Source: Limobrevibacterium gyesilva
GTDB taxonomy: Bacteria; Pseudomonadota; Alphaproteobacteria; Acetobacterales; Acetobacteraceae
Assembly: GCF_025989185.1 (NCBI RefSeq)
Contig: NZ_JAPDNT010000012.1
Location: forward strand, 37,192 to 101,191
Reading direction: 5' to 3'
Length of the DNA stretch: 64,000 nt
Below, piece by piece: positions 46,353 to 57,912 of the stretch. The translations under genes and the position numbers were made by a program. Within the stretch, counting starts at the first letter, position 1, and every line of letters begins with the position of its first letter. The notes below the pieces were generated by a model, which searched no databases, had not been told where the DNA came from, and worked only from the letters and a program-made list of their open reading frames with translations.

Positions 46353-47470
46353 CCCTGAGCTGGACCCAAGCCGCCGCGGATGGCGCCGCCCGCGCCGGCG
46401 TGCTGCACACCGCGCATGGCGACGTGGAAACGCCGGTATTCATGCCCGTGGGCACCGCCGGCACGGTGAAGGCCATGACCGCGGACGCCGTGCGGTCCAC
46501 CGGCGCGAAGCTGATCCTCGGCAACACCTACCACCTGATGCTGCGCCCCGGCGCCGAGCGGGTGGCGCGGCTGGGCGGGTTGCACCGGATGATGGACTGG
46601 CCCGGCCCGATCCTGACCGACTCGGGCGGCTTCCAGGTCATGTCGCTGGCCTCGCTGCGCAAGATGGACAAGGACGGCGTCACCTTCCGCTCGCATATCG
46701 ACGGCACGGCGCACCGCCTCACGCCCGAACGCTCGATCGAGATCCAGCATCTGCTGGACGCCACCATCACCATGGCCTTCGACGAGTGCACGCCGTTCCC
46801 GGCCACCTTGGAGCAGGCGCGATCCTCCATGGAGCTGTCGATGCGCTGGGCCGGCCGGTCGCGTGCGGCTTTCACGCCGCGCGACGGCTACGGGCTGTTC
46901 GGCATCGTCCAGGGCAGCGTGTTCGCGGACCTGCGCGCCGCCTCCGCCGACGCACTGACGGCGATCGGCTTCGAGGGCTACGCCATCGGCGGGCTCGCGG
47001 TGGGCGAAGGCCAGGCGGCGATGTTCGAAGTGCTGGACTACACCCTGCCGCGCCTGCCCGCCGACCGCCCGCGCTATCTGATGGGCGTGGGCACGCCGGA
47101 CGACCTGATCGGCTCGGTGCAGCGCGGCGTCGACATGTTCGACTGCGTAATGCCCACCCGCGCCGGCCGCACCGCGCGGGCCTATACCAGCCAGGGCGTG
47201 TTCAACATGCGCAACGCCCGGTTCGCCGACGACGCCCGCCCGCTGGACCCCGCCTGCGCCTGCCCGGCCTGCAGCCGCCACAGCCGCGCCTATCTGCATC
47301 ATTTGTTCCGCTGCGAGGAGATGCTCGGCCCGATGCTGCTGACATGGCATAACATCCAGTACTACCAGGACCTGATGCGCGGCCTGCGCGCGGCGATCGG
47401 CGAAGGCCGGCTCGACGCGCACGCAGCGGCCACGCGCGCGGCCTGGCAGCGCGGCGAGGAGGCGACATGA
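46349..47470 (+). CDS. tgt: tRNA-guanine transglycosylase
   Basis: Enzyme of 373 aa that swaps guanine 34 in GUN anticodons for preQ1. The N-terminus has [16 protein letters not shown]; substrate-binding Asp lies in [11 protein letters not shown] near 90 and the nucleophile Asp in [14 protein letters not shown] near 264. The zinc site is CACPAC near 308 with a later His in YLHHLF. The bacterial signature GIVQGS is present. The ATG overlaps the queA stop. Confidence 0.97.
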   Translation: MTLSWTQAAADGAARAGVLHTAHGDVETPVFMPVGTAGTVKAMTADAVRSTGAKLILGNTYHLMLRPGAERVARLGGLHRMMDWPGPILTDSGGFQVMSLASLRKMDKDGVTFRSHIDGTAHRLTPERSIEIQHLLDATITMAFDECTPFPATLEQARSSMELSMRWAGRSRAAFTPRDGYGLFGIVQGSVFADLRAASADALTAIGFEGYAIGGLAVGEGQAAMFEVLDYTLPRLPADRPRYLMGVGTPDDLIGSVQRGVDMFDCVMPTRAGRTARAYTSQGVFNMRNARFADDARPLDPACACPACSRHSRAYLHHLFRCEEMLGPMLLTWHNIQYYQDLMRGLRAAIGEGRLDAHAAATRAAWQRGEEAT

Positions 47471-47928
47471 CCGAGAGCTATGCCGGCCTGACTCAGCTGG
47501 GCCAGCACGTCACCCAGCCGGCCACGCCCGAGGCGGCGAAGCTGGAGCGCGTGCCCAATCCGCACCAGGGCGCCGATTACGTGGTGCGCTTCACCTGCCC
47601 CGAATTCACCTCGCTGTGTCCGCTGACGGGCCAGCCGGATTTCGCCCATATCGTCATCGACTACATCCCCGGCGCCTGGATCGTGGAGAGCAAGTCGCTG
47701 AAGCTGTTCCTGACCTCGTTCCGCAACCACGGCGCGTTCCACGAAGCGTGCACCATGCAGATCGCGCAGCGCATCGTGGACCTGCTGGAGCCGGTGTGGC
47801 TGCGCATCGGCGCCTACTGGTATCCGCGCGGCGGCATGCCGATCGACGTGTTCTGGCAGACCGGCGCGCCGCCCGCGGGCGCCTGGATCGCGGACCAGGG
47901 CGTTGCCCCCTATCGCGGCCGCGGCTGA
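47467..47928 (+). CDS. queF: NADPH-dependent 7-cyano-7-deazaguanine reductase
   Basis: Enzyme of 153 aa, the short unimodular form, that reduces preQ0 to preQ1. The catalytic Cys51 and Asp58 lie in [12 protein letters not shown]. The NADPH motif [20 protein letters not shown] is fully present. The ATG overlaps the tgt stop (ATGA). The earlier genes for preQ0 synthesis (queC, queD, queE) are not in the window. Confidence 0.97.
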   Translation: MTESYAGLTQLGQHVTQPATPEAAKLERVPNPHQGADYVVRFTCPEFTSLCPLTGQPDFAHIVIDYIPGAWIVESKSLKLFLTSFRNHGAFHEACTMQIAQRIVDLLEPVWLRIGAYWYPRGGMPIDVFWQTGAPPAGAWIADQGVAPYRGRG

Positions 47929-48948
47929 CATCCGCGCCAAGGCGCTATCCCTCGGCTTCGACGCCGTGGGCTTCGCGCCGGCCGCGCTCGCGCCCGAAGC
48001 CCGCGACCGCCTGCAGGATTTCCTGGCCGCCGGGCTGCACGGCGAAATGGGCTGGCTCGCCGACCGCACCGAGCAGCGCAGCCATCCGCAAGCACTCTGG
48101 CCCGAGGCGCGCAGCGTCATCTGCCTCGGCCTGTCCTACGCGCCCGACACCGACGCGCTGGCCACGCTGAGCCGGCCGGATCGCGGCAACATCTCGGTCT
48201 ATGCCCGCAACCGCGACTACCACGACCTGGTGAAGGGCATGCTGAAGCACCTTGCCCAGTTCATCGTCGCCCGCTTCGGGCCGGAGGTGAAAGTGTTCGT
48301 GGACACGGCGCCGGTGATGGAGAAGCCGCTGGCCGCGAATGCCGGGCTGGGCTGGCAGGGAAAGCACACCAACCTCGTCTCGCGCCGCCACGGCTCCTGG
48401 CTGTTCCTGGGCGAGATCTACACCACGCTCGACCTGCCCGCCGACGCCGCGCACGCCGATCGCTGCGGAAGCTGCACGCGCTGCCTCACTGCCTGCCCCA
48501 CCGACGCCTTCCCCGCGCCGTATCGCCTGGATGCGACACGCTGCATCTCATACCTCACCATCGAGCATCACGGTCCGATTCCGCACGAGCTGCGCCCGGC
48601 CATGGGCAACCGCATCTACGGCTGCGACGACTGCCTCGCGGTGTGTCCGTGGAATCGTTTCGCCCAGGCGACGCACCAGGCGAAGCTGCAGGCGCGCGAG
48701 GAGCTCACCGCGCCGCGGCTGGCGGAGCTTGCCGCCCTGGACGACGCCGGTTTCCGCCGCCTGTTCGCGGGCTCGCCGGTCAAGCGCATCGGCCGCGATC
48801 GTTTCGTGCGCAACGTGCTGATCGCGATCGGCAACTCGGGCGACCTTTCGCTCGCGCCCGCGGCGGTCCATCTTGCCGCCGATCCGAATCCCGTCGTTGC
48901 CGAGGCCGCCGCCTGGGCGCTGGCGCGGCTGCAGGCACGTGGGGACAT

Positions 48949-48952
<4 letters not shown>
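47903..48952 (+). CDS. queG: Epoxyqueuosine reductase
   Basis: Cobalamin and Fe-S enzyme of 349 aa that reduces epoxyqueuosine to queuosine in tRNA. It has [20 protein letters not shown] (with the conserved Asp), two 4Fe-4S motifs [15 protein letters not shown] and [11 protein letters not shown], and a C-terminal HEAT-like part. The only early start is a TTG at 47903, inside the end of queF, giving a 26-base overlap. Its stop overlaps the fumC start (ATGA). It completes the queuosine operon. Confidence 0.95.
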
Positions 48953-50352
<1,400 letters not shown>

Positions 50353-50362
50353 ACCACGCTCC

Positions 50363-50566
50363 GTGCTGGTCAAGCGCAGCTTCACGCTGGCCGGCCACCG
50401 TACCAGCGTGGCGCTGGAGCCCGAGTTCTGGGAGGTGCTGACGCGCGCCGCCGCCGCGCGTGGCGTGACGCTCGCGGCCCTGGTGGCCGAAATCGACGCC
50501 CGGCGCGCCCCCGGCCACGCGCTTGCCTCGGCATTGCGGGTCACCGCGCTGCTGCTGCCGCGTTAA
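50363..50566 (+). CDS. Ribbon-helix-helix domain protein
   Basis: Small protein of 67 aa with the pattern VKRSFTLAGHRTSVALEPEFW and LAALVAEIDARR, as in the RHH_4-type ribbon-helix-helix family found behind fumC in many alphaproteobacteria (family knowledge from memory). It would bind DNA as a dimer, target unknown. The GTG start at 50363 lies 10 bases after the fumC stop, so it is probably in the same transcript. Confidence 0.75.
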   Translation: MLVKRSFTLAGHRTSVALEPEFWEVLTRAAAARGVTLAALVAEIDARRAPGHALASALRVTALLLPR

Positions 50567-50689
50567 CCAAGAGGTAAGCAAGCCGCGCCTCAATGGATCC
50601 ATCGATCCCCGAGGCGACGAAACGCCGCCCGGGTTCGGGCCTTCGCACGACACCGTGCCGTTGCGGGAAAACCCCAAGGGAATGGACCC

Positions 50690-50881
50690 ATGCCAGAACA
50701 CGAACGCGCTTCCCCCGCTGCCTGCGCGACCAGCCCGCTGTTGATCTGCGACCGGCTGATCTCGCTTGCCCAGGCAGCCGACCGCGCCGGCTATGCCGCC
50801 ACCGCCGACCACCTCGTCCGGCTCGCTCACACGATGTTCAACGAAACCGACCGGCCCGCCGCCAGACGCCGGCCGAGCTAA
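50690..50881 (+). CDS. Small hypothetical protein, 63 aa
   Basis: Frame of 63 codons starting MPEHERASPAACATSP and containing LICDRLISLAQAADRAGYAA, a likely amphipathic helix. The ATG follows AAGGGA at nine bases, good for a real start. It ends four bases into the convergent AsmA-like gene. No family is recognised. Codon composition resembles the neighbours. Confidence 0.5.
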   Translation: MPEHERASPAACATSPLLICDRLISLAQAADRAGYAATADHLVRLAHTMFNETDRPAARRRPS

Positions 50882-53838
50882 CGCGCCGGCGGGTGCTCGG
50901 CGCGCCAGCGTATCAGACCGGCCAGCTCCGGGGTGCGGCGCAGCGCGCCGAACGGGCCGTTCAAATGCAGCCCCAGCTCCGGCGGATCGGGCACCGCCGG
51001 GCGGGCCAGCAGGTGCAGATCGGCCGTCGCCGCCGGAAGATCGGTGCCCCCGGTCAGCACGATCGTTCCGGACGGGGCCGTCACCTGGGCCTGGTCCAGC
51101 GTCATCCGGCCGAGGCCGATACGGGCCGTCGCCTCCAGCCGGTCGAACGGGGTCGAACCGCCGGCAAACGCCGCCTGCACCCCTGCCTCGGTCAGGTCGC
51201 CGGTCGCGCGCACCAGATCGACGCCGGACAGCATGCCGCCCTGCACCGCAAGCCGCAGGTTTCCGCCCAGCGTCGCCAGCAGCGCCGCCGGCGAATGTCC
51301 GGCCGCGGTCAGCGATGCCGACCCATCCAGCGTTCCGGCCGTGAGGTCCAGCGGCAGGTCGAACAACGGGCCGGACAACACCGCCCCGGTCAGCCGCGCA
51401 TCGGCCGCCAGCACCGGCGGCACCGCGCGCGAATCGAGACTGGCGCTGCCGCTCAACGCGCCACCGCCCAGCTTCGCCGTCAGCCCCTCGATCCGCAGCA
51501 GGCCGTCGGATAGCGTCAGGGCCGCGGCAAACTGCTCCAGCGCCGGCAACTCGCCCAGCAGCACGCGCCCGGCCTCCAGCTTCACCGCCATCTGCCAACC
51601 GGACAACAGGCCAACCGGCAGCGGATCGGGGGAGCGCAGATAAGGCAGCGGCAACGGCAGCGCCTCTGCCGTCACGCGCCCGGTCAGGCTCGATCCGGTC
51701 TCGGTATGCTGCAAGGCGAGCGCGCCGCCGGCATGCAGCGTCGCCGCGGTGATGTCGAAACTGTCGGCGGCGATGCGCCCGCCGCCCACGGACATCTGCG
51801 CCACCAGGCTGAACGAGCCGTCGCCCAGCCAGGCCGGAGCGCCGGTGATGCCCAGCGCCTCCAGCAGGCGCGGCGCGCCGGGATGGCGCAGCGTCACCGC
51901 GCCCGTCCATTTCATGCCGGGAAGATCAAGCGTCGGCTGCGCCTCCAGCCGCAAATCGCCGATATCGGCGGTCACCTTCAGCCCGAGGGTCGCCGGCGCG
52001 CCGGACGCCAGCACCTGCACCGTCGCCGGCGCCCGCCACAGCGACGCCGTGTCGATCGCGAGGAACCCCAGCCGTTCCGGCAGCATGCCGTTCAGCCACG
52101 CGCCCAGCGGCGAATTCGGCAACGTATTGCGCGGCACCTGCGCATCGAGCCGGCCCTCGGCGATCCGCCCGCCCTCCACCAGAGTGCCCGACGCCGCCAC
52201 ATGGGCGCCGCTGGCGGTGGTGAAATCGAGCTTGCGCAGCGTCAGACGGCCATTCTCGGCCGCCGCATCGAGCGAGAGCGGCGACAGCGCCACCCCGCGC
52301 AGCATCGCCTGCTTCGCCTCCAGCCGCAGATCGAGGTCGAACGCAGACAGCAGCGCGGGAATGTCGGCCAGACCCGGCAGAGTCGCCGGCAGCAGCGGAT
52401 CGAGATCCAGCCGGTCCACCGTCAGCCCGGCCCCGATCGCCGGGCGCCCAGCCGCCGCCTGGCCGCCTGGCCGGACGGTCAAGCCACCCGATACGGTGGT
52501 GTTGTCCAGCACGCCCGCCAGCGAATCGACGGCGATCTGTCCCGCCTCGATGACCACATGCCCGGCCAGCTGGGCACTGCGCAGAACCCCGTCGGGCAGG
52601 CGATCCATGCCCGCGAGCCCGGCGCCTTGCAGCCAGGCCAGCGTGGTGCGCAGCGAATCCGCGGTCAGTGCCACATGCCCATCGAACCGGCCCGGCTGCG
52701 GCGGCGACAGGCGCGCATCCGGCAGCGTGATCCGGCCGGCCATGCGGATCCCGGCATCGCCGGGCAGCGAGGCACGCAGCTCCCGCACTTCCACCGCACC
52801 GTCGGTCAGGTCGAATGCGCCGCGCAGCCCCCGCAGCGTGCCGCCGGCGAGTTGCCCCGCCTCGGCGGACAGATCGATCCCCGTCGGCAAGCGCGGGAAC
52901 ACCTCGCTGTCGCCCCGGCGCAACAGCGCCGCCAGCCAGGCATCCAGGTCCAGCCGGCTGGCGGTCAATGCCACATCGAGCCTGGGCGTCGGCGTGATCC
53001 GCAGCGCCACCGCCCCGCGCGCCGGCGACCCGCCCAGCTCCACCGTCAGCTCATCGGCCGCCGCCAGGCCCGAGGCGACGCTGACCCGCCCCTCGGCCCG
53101 GAACGGCACCGCCGGCGCCGGCAGCAGCTGCGACAGGTCCGGCCCGCGCCCGTTGATCCGGCCGACCATCGTTCCATCCGCCGCGATCTGCCCGGACAGC
53201 GACAACCCGACATCCTGGACCTTGCCCTGCCCGTCCAGCGTGACATCCAGCCCCGCCGCCCCGTCCCCGCCCGGCTGCGTCAGCCGCGTGGTGAAATGCC
53301 ACGAGCGCCCCGAGAACTGCGCCGTTCCCGCCATCATGTATGTGCCGGTCGCACTGGCGGTGGTCAGCGTCGCACTGAAGCCCGTGAGCGTCACGCTGCC
53401 GATCGACAGCCGGCTGTCCTCGATGCGGGCCGACAGCGACGACAGCCAGGCCGGCGCCCGCACCATGAAGGCATCCGGCGCCGGCGGCCACGGCACCCGC
53501 ATGTCGGCCCCGCGCAGCACCAGCTCCTGCGCATCGACATGACCGGACAGCAACGCCCCCAGCGCCACCCGCAGCCGCAACTCGGCCGCCGTGATGCCGA
53601 TTCCGCCACCGCCCTGGCCGACCGTGACCTTCGCCGCCAGCAGCATCGGCTGCGGCAACAAAGTCAGCGAAACCGGCCCGTCGATCTGGACATGCCGCCC
53701 CAACGTGTCGGACGCCAGCGCCGCAATGTCGTCGCGGTACCGGTTCCAATCCAGCATCGACGGCAACACCCAGGCCCCCCCGACCAGGAGCCCCACCAGC
53801 AAAACCCCGACACCAACCGACCACCGAACCCCGCGCAC
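50878..53838 (-). CDS. AsmA-family large envelope protein
   Basis: Protein of 986 aa with one N-terminal membrane helix (VGVLLVGLLVGGAWVLP) and then a long repetitive periplasmic region. The AsmA start motif is DWNRYRDDIAALASDTLGR, with VQIDGPVSLTLLPQPML following. The C-terminal part (LFDLPLDLTAGTLDGSASL, GGNLRLAVQGGMLSGVDL) is the AsmA_2 region. Such proteins resemble lipid-transport bridges between the membranes. The frame is open to 53877, but that part lies inside the 294-bp repeat; the GTG at 53838 is the likely start, with a weak AGGG site. Confidence 0.85.
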   Translation of the reverse strand: MRGVRWSVGVGVLLVGLLVGGAWVLPSMLDWNRYRDDIAALASDTLGRHVQIDGPVSLTLLPQPMLLAAKVTVGQGGGGIGITAAELRLRVALGALLSGHVDAQELVLRGADMRVPWPPAPDAFMVRAPAWLSSLSARIEDSRLSIGSVTLTGFSATLTTASATGTYMMAGTAQFSGRSWHFTTRLTQPGGDGAAGLDVTLDGQGKVQDVGLSLSGQIAADGTMVGRINGRGPDLSQLLPAPAVPFRAEGRVSVASGLAAADELTVELGGSPARGAVALRITPTPRLDVALTASRLDLDAWLAALLRRGDSEVFPRLPTGIDLSAEAGQLAGGTLRGLRGAFDLTDGAVEVRELRASLPGDAGIRMAGRITLPDARLSPPQPGRFDGHVALTADSLRTTLAWLQGAGLAGMDRLPDGVLRSAQLAGHVVIEAGQIAVDSLAGVLDNTTVSGGLTVRPGGQAAAGRPAIGAGLTVDRLDLDPLLPATLPGLADIPALLSAFDLDLRLEAKQAMLRGVALSPLSLDAAAENGRLTLRKLDFTTASGAHVAASGTLVEGGRIAEGRLDAQVPRNTLPNSPLGAWLNGMLPERLGFLAIDTASLWRAPATVQVLASGAPATLGLKVTADIGDLRLEAQPTLDLPGMKWTGAVTLRHPGAPRLLEALGITGAPAWLGDGSFSLVAQMSVGGGRIAADSFDITAATLHAGGALALQHTETGSSLTGRVTAEALPLPLPYLRSPDPLPVGLLSGWQMAVKLEAGRVLLGELPALEQFAAALTLSDGLLRIEGLTAKLGGGALSGSASLDSRAVPPVLAADARLTGAVLSGPLFDLPLDLTAGTLDGSASLTAAGHSPAALLATLGGNLRLAVQGGMLSGVDLVRATGDLTEAGVQAAFAGGSTPFDRLEATARIGLGRMTLDQAQVTAPSGTIVLTGGTDLPAATADLHLLARPAVPDPPELGLHLNGPFGALRRTPELAGLIRWRAEHPPAR

Positions 53839-53848
53839 GGTCAGGCCC

Positions 53849-54142
53849 TGCGCAGTGCAAGGGCGGGAGCGAAGCAAGGCCGGGGGCTCCGCCCCCGGAC
53901 CCTGGGCAGGGCTCTGCCCTGCACCCGCAAAGGGGCAGAAGCCCCTTTGATCCCATTACATAAGCGGTTTGGAGATGAGGGGGCCAACATTGCCGTTGCC
54001 AACCGCTCAGTCGGCCCCCTCATCTCCAAACCGCTCAAGTCGGGGGTTCTAAGGGCTCCGCCCTTAGCGGGTGCAGGGCGGCGCCCTGCCGGGTCCAGGG
54101 CAGAGCCCTGGCCTTGCTTCGCTCCCACCCCCGCACTGCGCA
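53849..54142. repeat. 294-bp inverted modular element of paired hairpins
   Basis: The outer ends (53849-53881 and 54110-54142) are a 33-bp inverted repeat with three mismatches. Inside, each arm has three hairpins: left 53880-53898, 53906-53922 and 53929-53948; right, in mirror order, 54095-54111, 54073-54089 and 54049-54067. The arms end in a perfect 23-bp inverted repeat (53963-53985 with 54013-54035) around a 27-base loop. The spacers GGACCC and CACCCGC recur in both arms, while stems differ in sequence but stay fully paired. It fills almost all of the 308-base gap between the 5-oxoprolinase stop and the AsmA start. Confidence 0.93.
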
Positions 54143-54146
54143 TGTG

Positions 54147-57100
54147 CTAGCCGCCGGCGGGGCCGTAGCCGCCGCCGCCGGGGGTTTCGATGGTGAAGGT
54201 ATCGCCGGGGGCGAGGCTGGCGCTGTCGGTGCCGGACAGGATCTCGCGGGTGGTGTTGGCGCGGTCGACCCATTGGCGGCCCGCGGCGCCATCGCGGCCG
54301 CCGTTCAGGCCGAAGGGCGGCACGTTGCGGCGCGAGGCGACGATGACGGCGGTCATCGGCTCCAGGAAGCGGATGCGGCGGCGCGAGCCGTTGCCGCCGT
54401 GCCACTGGCCAGCGCCGCCGGAGCCGCGGCGGATCGAGAATTCCTCGAGCACGACGGGGTAGCGCAGTTCCAGGACCTCCGGATCGGTCATGCGGGTATT
54501 GGTCATGTGCGTCTGCACTGCGTCGGTACCGTCGAAGCCGGGGCCGGCGCCGGTGCCGCCGCAGATGGTCTCGTAATATTGCCGTGTCGCGTCGCCGAAC
54601 AGGAAGTTGTTCATCGTTGCCTGCGCGCAGGCAACGGCGCCGAGCGCGCCGAACAGGGCGTTGCAGGTGGCTTGCGAGACTTCGGTGTTGCCGGCGACCA
54701 CGGCGGCGCCGGGTTCGGGGGAGAGGAAGGTGCCGGGCGGGATGACGATCTGCAGCGGCTTGAGGCAGCCGTCGTTCAGCGGGATGTCGGTGCCGACCAG
54801 GCAGCGGAAGACGTACAGCACGGCGGCGCGGGTGACGGCCGGCGGGGCGTTGAAGTTGTCGTTGCGCTGCCGGCCGGTGCCGGTGAAGTCGATCATGGCC
54901 GCCCGGGCCTTCCGGTCCACGGACACCTTCACCTGCAGCGGCGAGCCGTCGTCCATGGTGTAGGCGAAGCTGCCGTCGCCCAGGCGGTCGATGACGCGGC
55001 GCACGCTCTCCTCGGCGTTGTCCATCACGTGCTTCATGTAGGCACGCACGGTGTCCCAGCCGTAGTGGTTCACCACACGCTGCAGTTCCTGCACGCCTTT
55101 CTCGTTGGCGGCGACCTGCGCCTTGATGTCGGCCACGTTCACGTCCGGGCTGCGCGCGGGATAGCGGGCGGAGGCGAGGAGGTCGCGGAACTCTGCTTCG
55201 CGGAAATGGCCCTGGTCCACCAGCAGGAAGTCGTCGATCACGACGCCCTCTTCCTCCAGCGTGCGCGACACCGGGGGCGTGGAGCCCGGGGTGATGCCGC
55301 CGATATCGGCGTGATGGCCGCGGCTGCCGACGAAGAACTGGATCTGCGTGCCGGCGGCGTCGAACACCGGGGTGATCACGGTCACGTCCGGCAGATGGGT
55401 GCCGCCGTTATAGGGGTTGTTCAGCGCCACCACGTCGCCGGGGCGCAGCGTATTGCCGCGGCGGCGCAGCACCGTGCGCACGCTCTCGCCCATGGCGCCG
55501 AGATGCACGGGCACGTGCGGCGCGTTGGCGACCAGCGCGCCGTCGCTGTCGAAGATGGCGCAGCTGAAATCCAGCCGCTCCTTGATGTTCACGCTCATCG
55601 ACGTGTTCTGCAGAACGGCGCCGGTCTGTTCGGCCACGTTCATGAACAGGTTGTTGAACAGTTCCAGCAGCACGGGGTCGGCGCGGTCGGTGCCGCTGGC
55701 GATGCGCGTGTCGCGCGCGGCGGTGCGGCGCAACAGCATGTGATCCAGCGGCGTCATCTCGGCGGTCCAGCCGGGCTCCACCACCGTGGTCGCGTTGGCC
55801 TCGCGAATCAGCGCGGGTCCGGCGATGCGGTCGCCGGCCAGCAAAGCGGCGCGGTCGAACACGGGGGTGGCGTGCGCGCCGCCCCCGCTCCACATCGCGA
55901 CCGTATCGACCGGCGCGGGGGCGCCGGCGGTGCGGGCGGGGATGGTGGCCTCGGCGATGGCCTCGCCGGCGGCGGTCGCTTCCACGGCGACGGCCTCCAC
56001 CACCAGCGGCCGGCCGGGGGTGGCGAAGCCGAAGCGGGCGCGGTGCGCGGCCGTGAAGGCGGCGGTCACGGCATCGGTGTCGGCGAGGTCCACGATCAGC
56101 GCCGCCTCGGTGCCGGCGTAGCGCACGTGCAGCTTGCGCGCGACCGCCAGGCGCGAAAGTTCCGCGCCCTGCCGCTTGAGTTCGTCAGCGGCCTCGCCGG
56201 CGATGCGCTCGGCCAGGGCTTCCAGCGCCGGCAGCGCGTCTTGCGTCAGCGTCATCTCGACGGCCTGCTCGCGCATCACGGTCTGGTCGGCCAGGCCCAT
56301 GCCATAGGCCGACAGCACGCCGGCATAGGGGTGGATGAACACCGTCTCCATGCCGAGTTCGTCGGCCACCAGGCAGGCGTGCTGGCCGCCGGCGCCGCCG
56401 AAGCATTGCAGCGCGAATTCGGTGGCGTCGTGGCCCTTCTGCACCGAGACCTGCTTGATGGCGTTGGCCATGTTGGCGACGGCGATGCGCAGGAAGCCCT
56501 CGGCGACGGCGCGCGGATCGCGCCGCTCACCGGTCGCGGCCTCGATCTCGTCCGCCAGCGCGGCGAATTTCGCGCGCACCACGTCGGCATCCAGCTTCTG
56601 GTCGCCGGACGGGCCGAAGATCGCCGGGAAATGCGCCGGCTGGATCTTGCCGACACAGACATTGGCGTCGGTCACGGTCAGCGGCCCGCCGCGGCGATAG
56701 CAGGCGGGGCCGGGATTGGCGCCGGCGGAATCGGGGCCGACGCGGAAGCGCGCGCCGTCGAAATGCAGGATGGAGCCGCCACCGGCCGCCACCGTGTTGA
56801 TGGCCATCATCGGCGCGCGCATGCGCACCCCGGCCACCTCGGTCTCGAAGGCGCGCTCGAACGCGCCGGCATACAGCGCGACATCGGTAGAGGTGCCGCC
56901 CATGTCGAAGCCGATGATCCGGTCGAGCCCAGCCATCGCCGCGGTGCGCGCGGCGCCGACGATGCCGCCGGCGGGACCGGACAGGATCGCGTCCTTGCCC
57001 TGGAACGACCGCGCCTCGGCCAGCCCGCCATTGGACTGCATGAAATACAGCCGCACGCCGTCGAGCTCGGACGCCACCTGCTCGACATAGCGGCGCAGGA

Positions 57101-57749
57101 TCGGCGACAGATAGGCGTCGACCACGGTGGTGTCGCCGCGCGGCACCAGCCGCAGCAGCGGGCTGGTGGCGTGGCTGGCGGAGACCTGGGTGAAGCCGGC
57201 TTCGCGGGCCAGCTCGGCCAGGCGGCGTTCATGCGCCGGATATTTCCACGCGTGCATCAATACGATGGCGACCGCGGCGATGCCCTTGGCGCGGGCAGCG
57301 GCGAAGGCGGCGCGGGCAGCGTCCTCGTCCAGCGCCTCGATCTCGGCGCCATCGACGCCGACTCGGCCGGGCACCTCAACCACGTCCTCGTACAGCAGCG
57401 TGGGCAGCACCACTTTCAGGTCGAACAGCCGGGGGCGGGCCTGGTTGCCGATGCGCAGGGCGTCGGCAAAGCCGCGGTTGACCACCAGCAAGGTGCGGTC
57501 GCCCTTGCGCTCCAGCAGCGCGTTGGTGGCAACGGTGGTGCCCATCTTCACGCAGTCCAGCAGCCCGGCGGGAATGGGCGCGTCCAGCTTCAGCCCCAGC
57601 ACCGTCTTGATGCCGGCGATGGCGGCGTCGCGGTAGCGGCCGGGGTTCTCGCTGAGCAGCTTGTGGGTGGACAGCCGGCCCTGCGGATCGCGGGCGACAA
57701 TGTCGGTAAAGGTGCCGCCGCGATCGATCCAGAACTGCCAGGCCGTCAT
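54147..57749 (-). CDS. 5-oxoprolinase / hydantoinase A-B fusion
   Basis: ATP-dependent hydrolase of 1200 aa joining HyuA-like (about 1-680) and HyuB-like (about 690-1190) halves, as in 5-oxoprolinases that open 5-oxoproline to glutamate. The A half has the nucleotide motif [31 protein letters not shown] and [14 protein letters not shown]. The B half has [30 protein letters not shown] and [10 protein letters not shown]. The C-terminus has [15 protein letters not shown] and GGGYGP. ATG at 57749 is preceded by an in-frame GTG. Some fusions act on hydantoins or acetophenone, so 5-oxoproline is probable but not certain. Confidence 0.9.
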   Translation of the reverse strand: MTAWQFWIDRGGTFTDIVARDPQGRLSTHKLLSENPGRYRDAAIAGIKTVLGLKLDAPIPAGLLDCVKMGTTVATNALLERKGDRTLLVVNRGFADALRIGNQARPRLFDLKVVLPTLLYEDVVEVPGRVGVDGAEIEALDEDAARAAFAAARAKGIAAVAIVLMHAWKYPAHERRLAELAREAGFTQVSASHATSPLLRLVPRGDTTVVDAYLSPILRRYVEQVASELDGVRLYFMQSNGGLAEARSFQGKDAILSGPAGGIVGAARTAAMAGLDRIIGFDMGGTSTDVALYAGAFERAFETEVAGVRMRAPMMAINTVAAGGGSILHFDGARFRVGPDSAGANPGPACYRRGGPLTVTDANVCVGKIQPAHFPAIFGPSGDQKLDADVVRAKFAALADEIEAATGERRDPRAVAEGFLRIAVANMANAIKQVSVQKGHDATEFALQCFGGAGGQHACLVADELGMETVFIHPYAGVLSAYGMGLADQTVMREQAVEMTLTQDALPALEALAERIAGEAADELKRQGAELSRLAVARKLHVRYAGTEAALIVDLADTDAVTAAFTAAHRARFGFATPGRPLVVEAVAVEATAAGEAIAEATIPARTAGAPAPVDTVAMWSGGGAHATPVFDRAALLAGDRIAGPALIREANATTVVEPGWTAEMTPLDHMLLRRTAARDTRIASGTDRADPVLLELFNNLFMNVAEQTGAVLQNTSMSVNIKERLDFSCAIFDSDGALVANAPHVPVHLGAMGESVRTVLRRRGNTLRPGDVVALNNPYNGGTHLPDVTVITPVFDAAGTQIQFFVGSRGHHADIGGITPGSTPPVSRTLEEEGVVIDDFLLVDQGHFREAEFRDLLASARYPARSPDVNVADIKAQVAANEKGVQELQRVVNHYGWDTVRAYMKHVMDNAEESVRRVIDRLGDGSFAYTMDDGSPLQVKVSVDRKARAAMIDFTGTGRQRNDNFNAPPAVTRAAVLYVFRCLVGTDIPLNDGCLKPLQIVIPPGTFLSPEPGAAVVAGNTEVSQATCNALFGALGAVACAQATMNNFLFGDATRQYYETICGGTGAGPGFDGTDAVQTHMTNTRMTDPEVLELRYPVVLEEFSIRRGSGGAGQWHGGNGSRRRIRFLEPMTAVIVASRRNVPPFGLNGGRDGAAGRQWVDRANTTREILSGTDSASLAPGDTFTIETPGGGGYGPAGG

Positions 57750-57912
57750 CACGTAATCCTATCTGCCGGGTGGAAAATGCGGCCGGAGAATGCGTTCGGC
57801 CACCCGGCACGGCAAGCCGCGGAATGCCAAATCCCGATCCGTCCTCTCTTTTTGCGATCAGTAACCCCCACATGGTAGATGCGGGGCAGAGCAGCGACCG
57901 GAACCAAGGACC

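Noticed and set aside
53839..53877. 13-codon N-terminal extension of the AsmA-like protein from a TTG
   Set aside because: It lies mainly inside the inverted repeat element; the GTG at 53838 just before the membrane helix is more likely.
54114..57878. 1254-codon plus-strand frame opposite the 5-oxoprolinase
   Set aside because: Gly/Ala/Val/His-rich shadow without any recognisable motif; the minus-strand protein has full family motifs.
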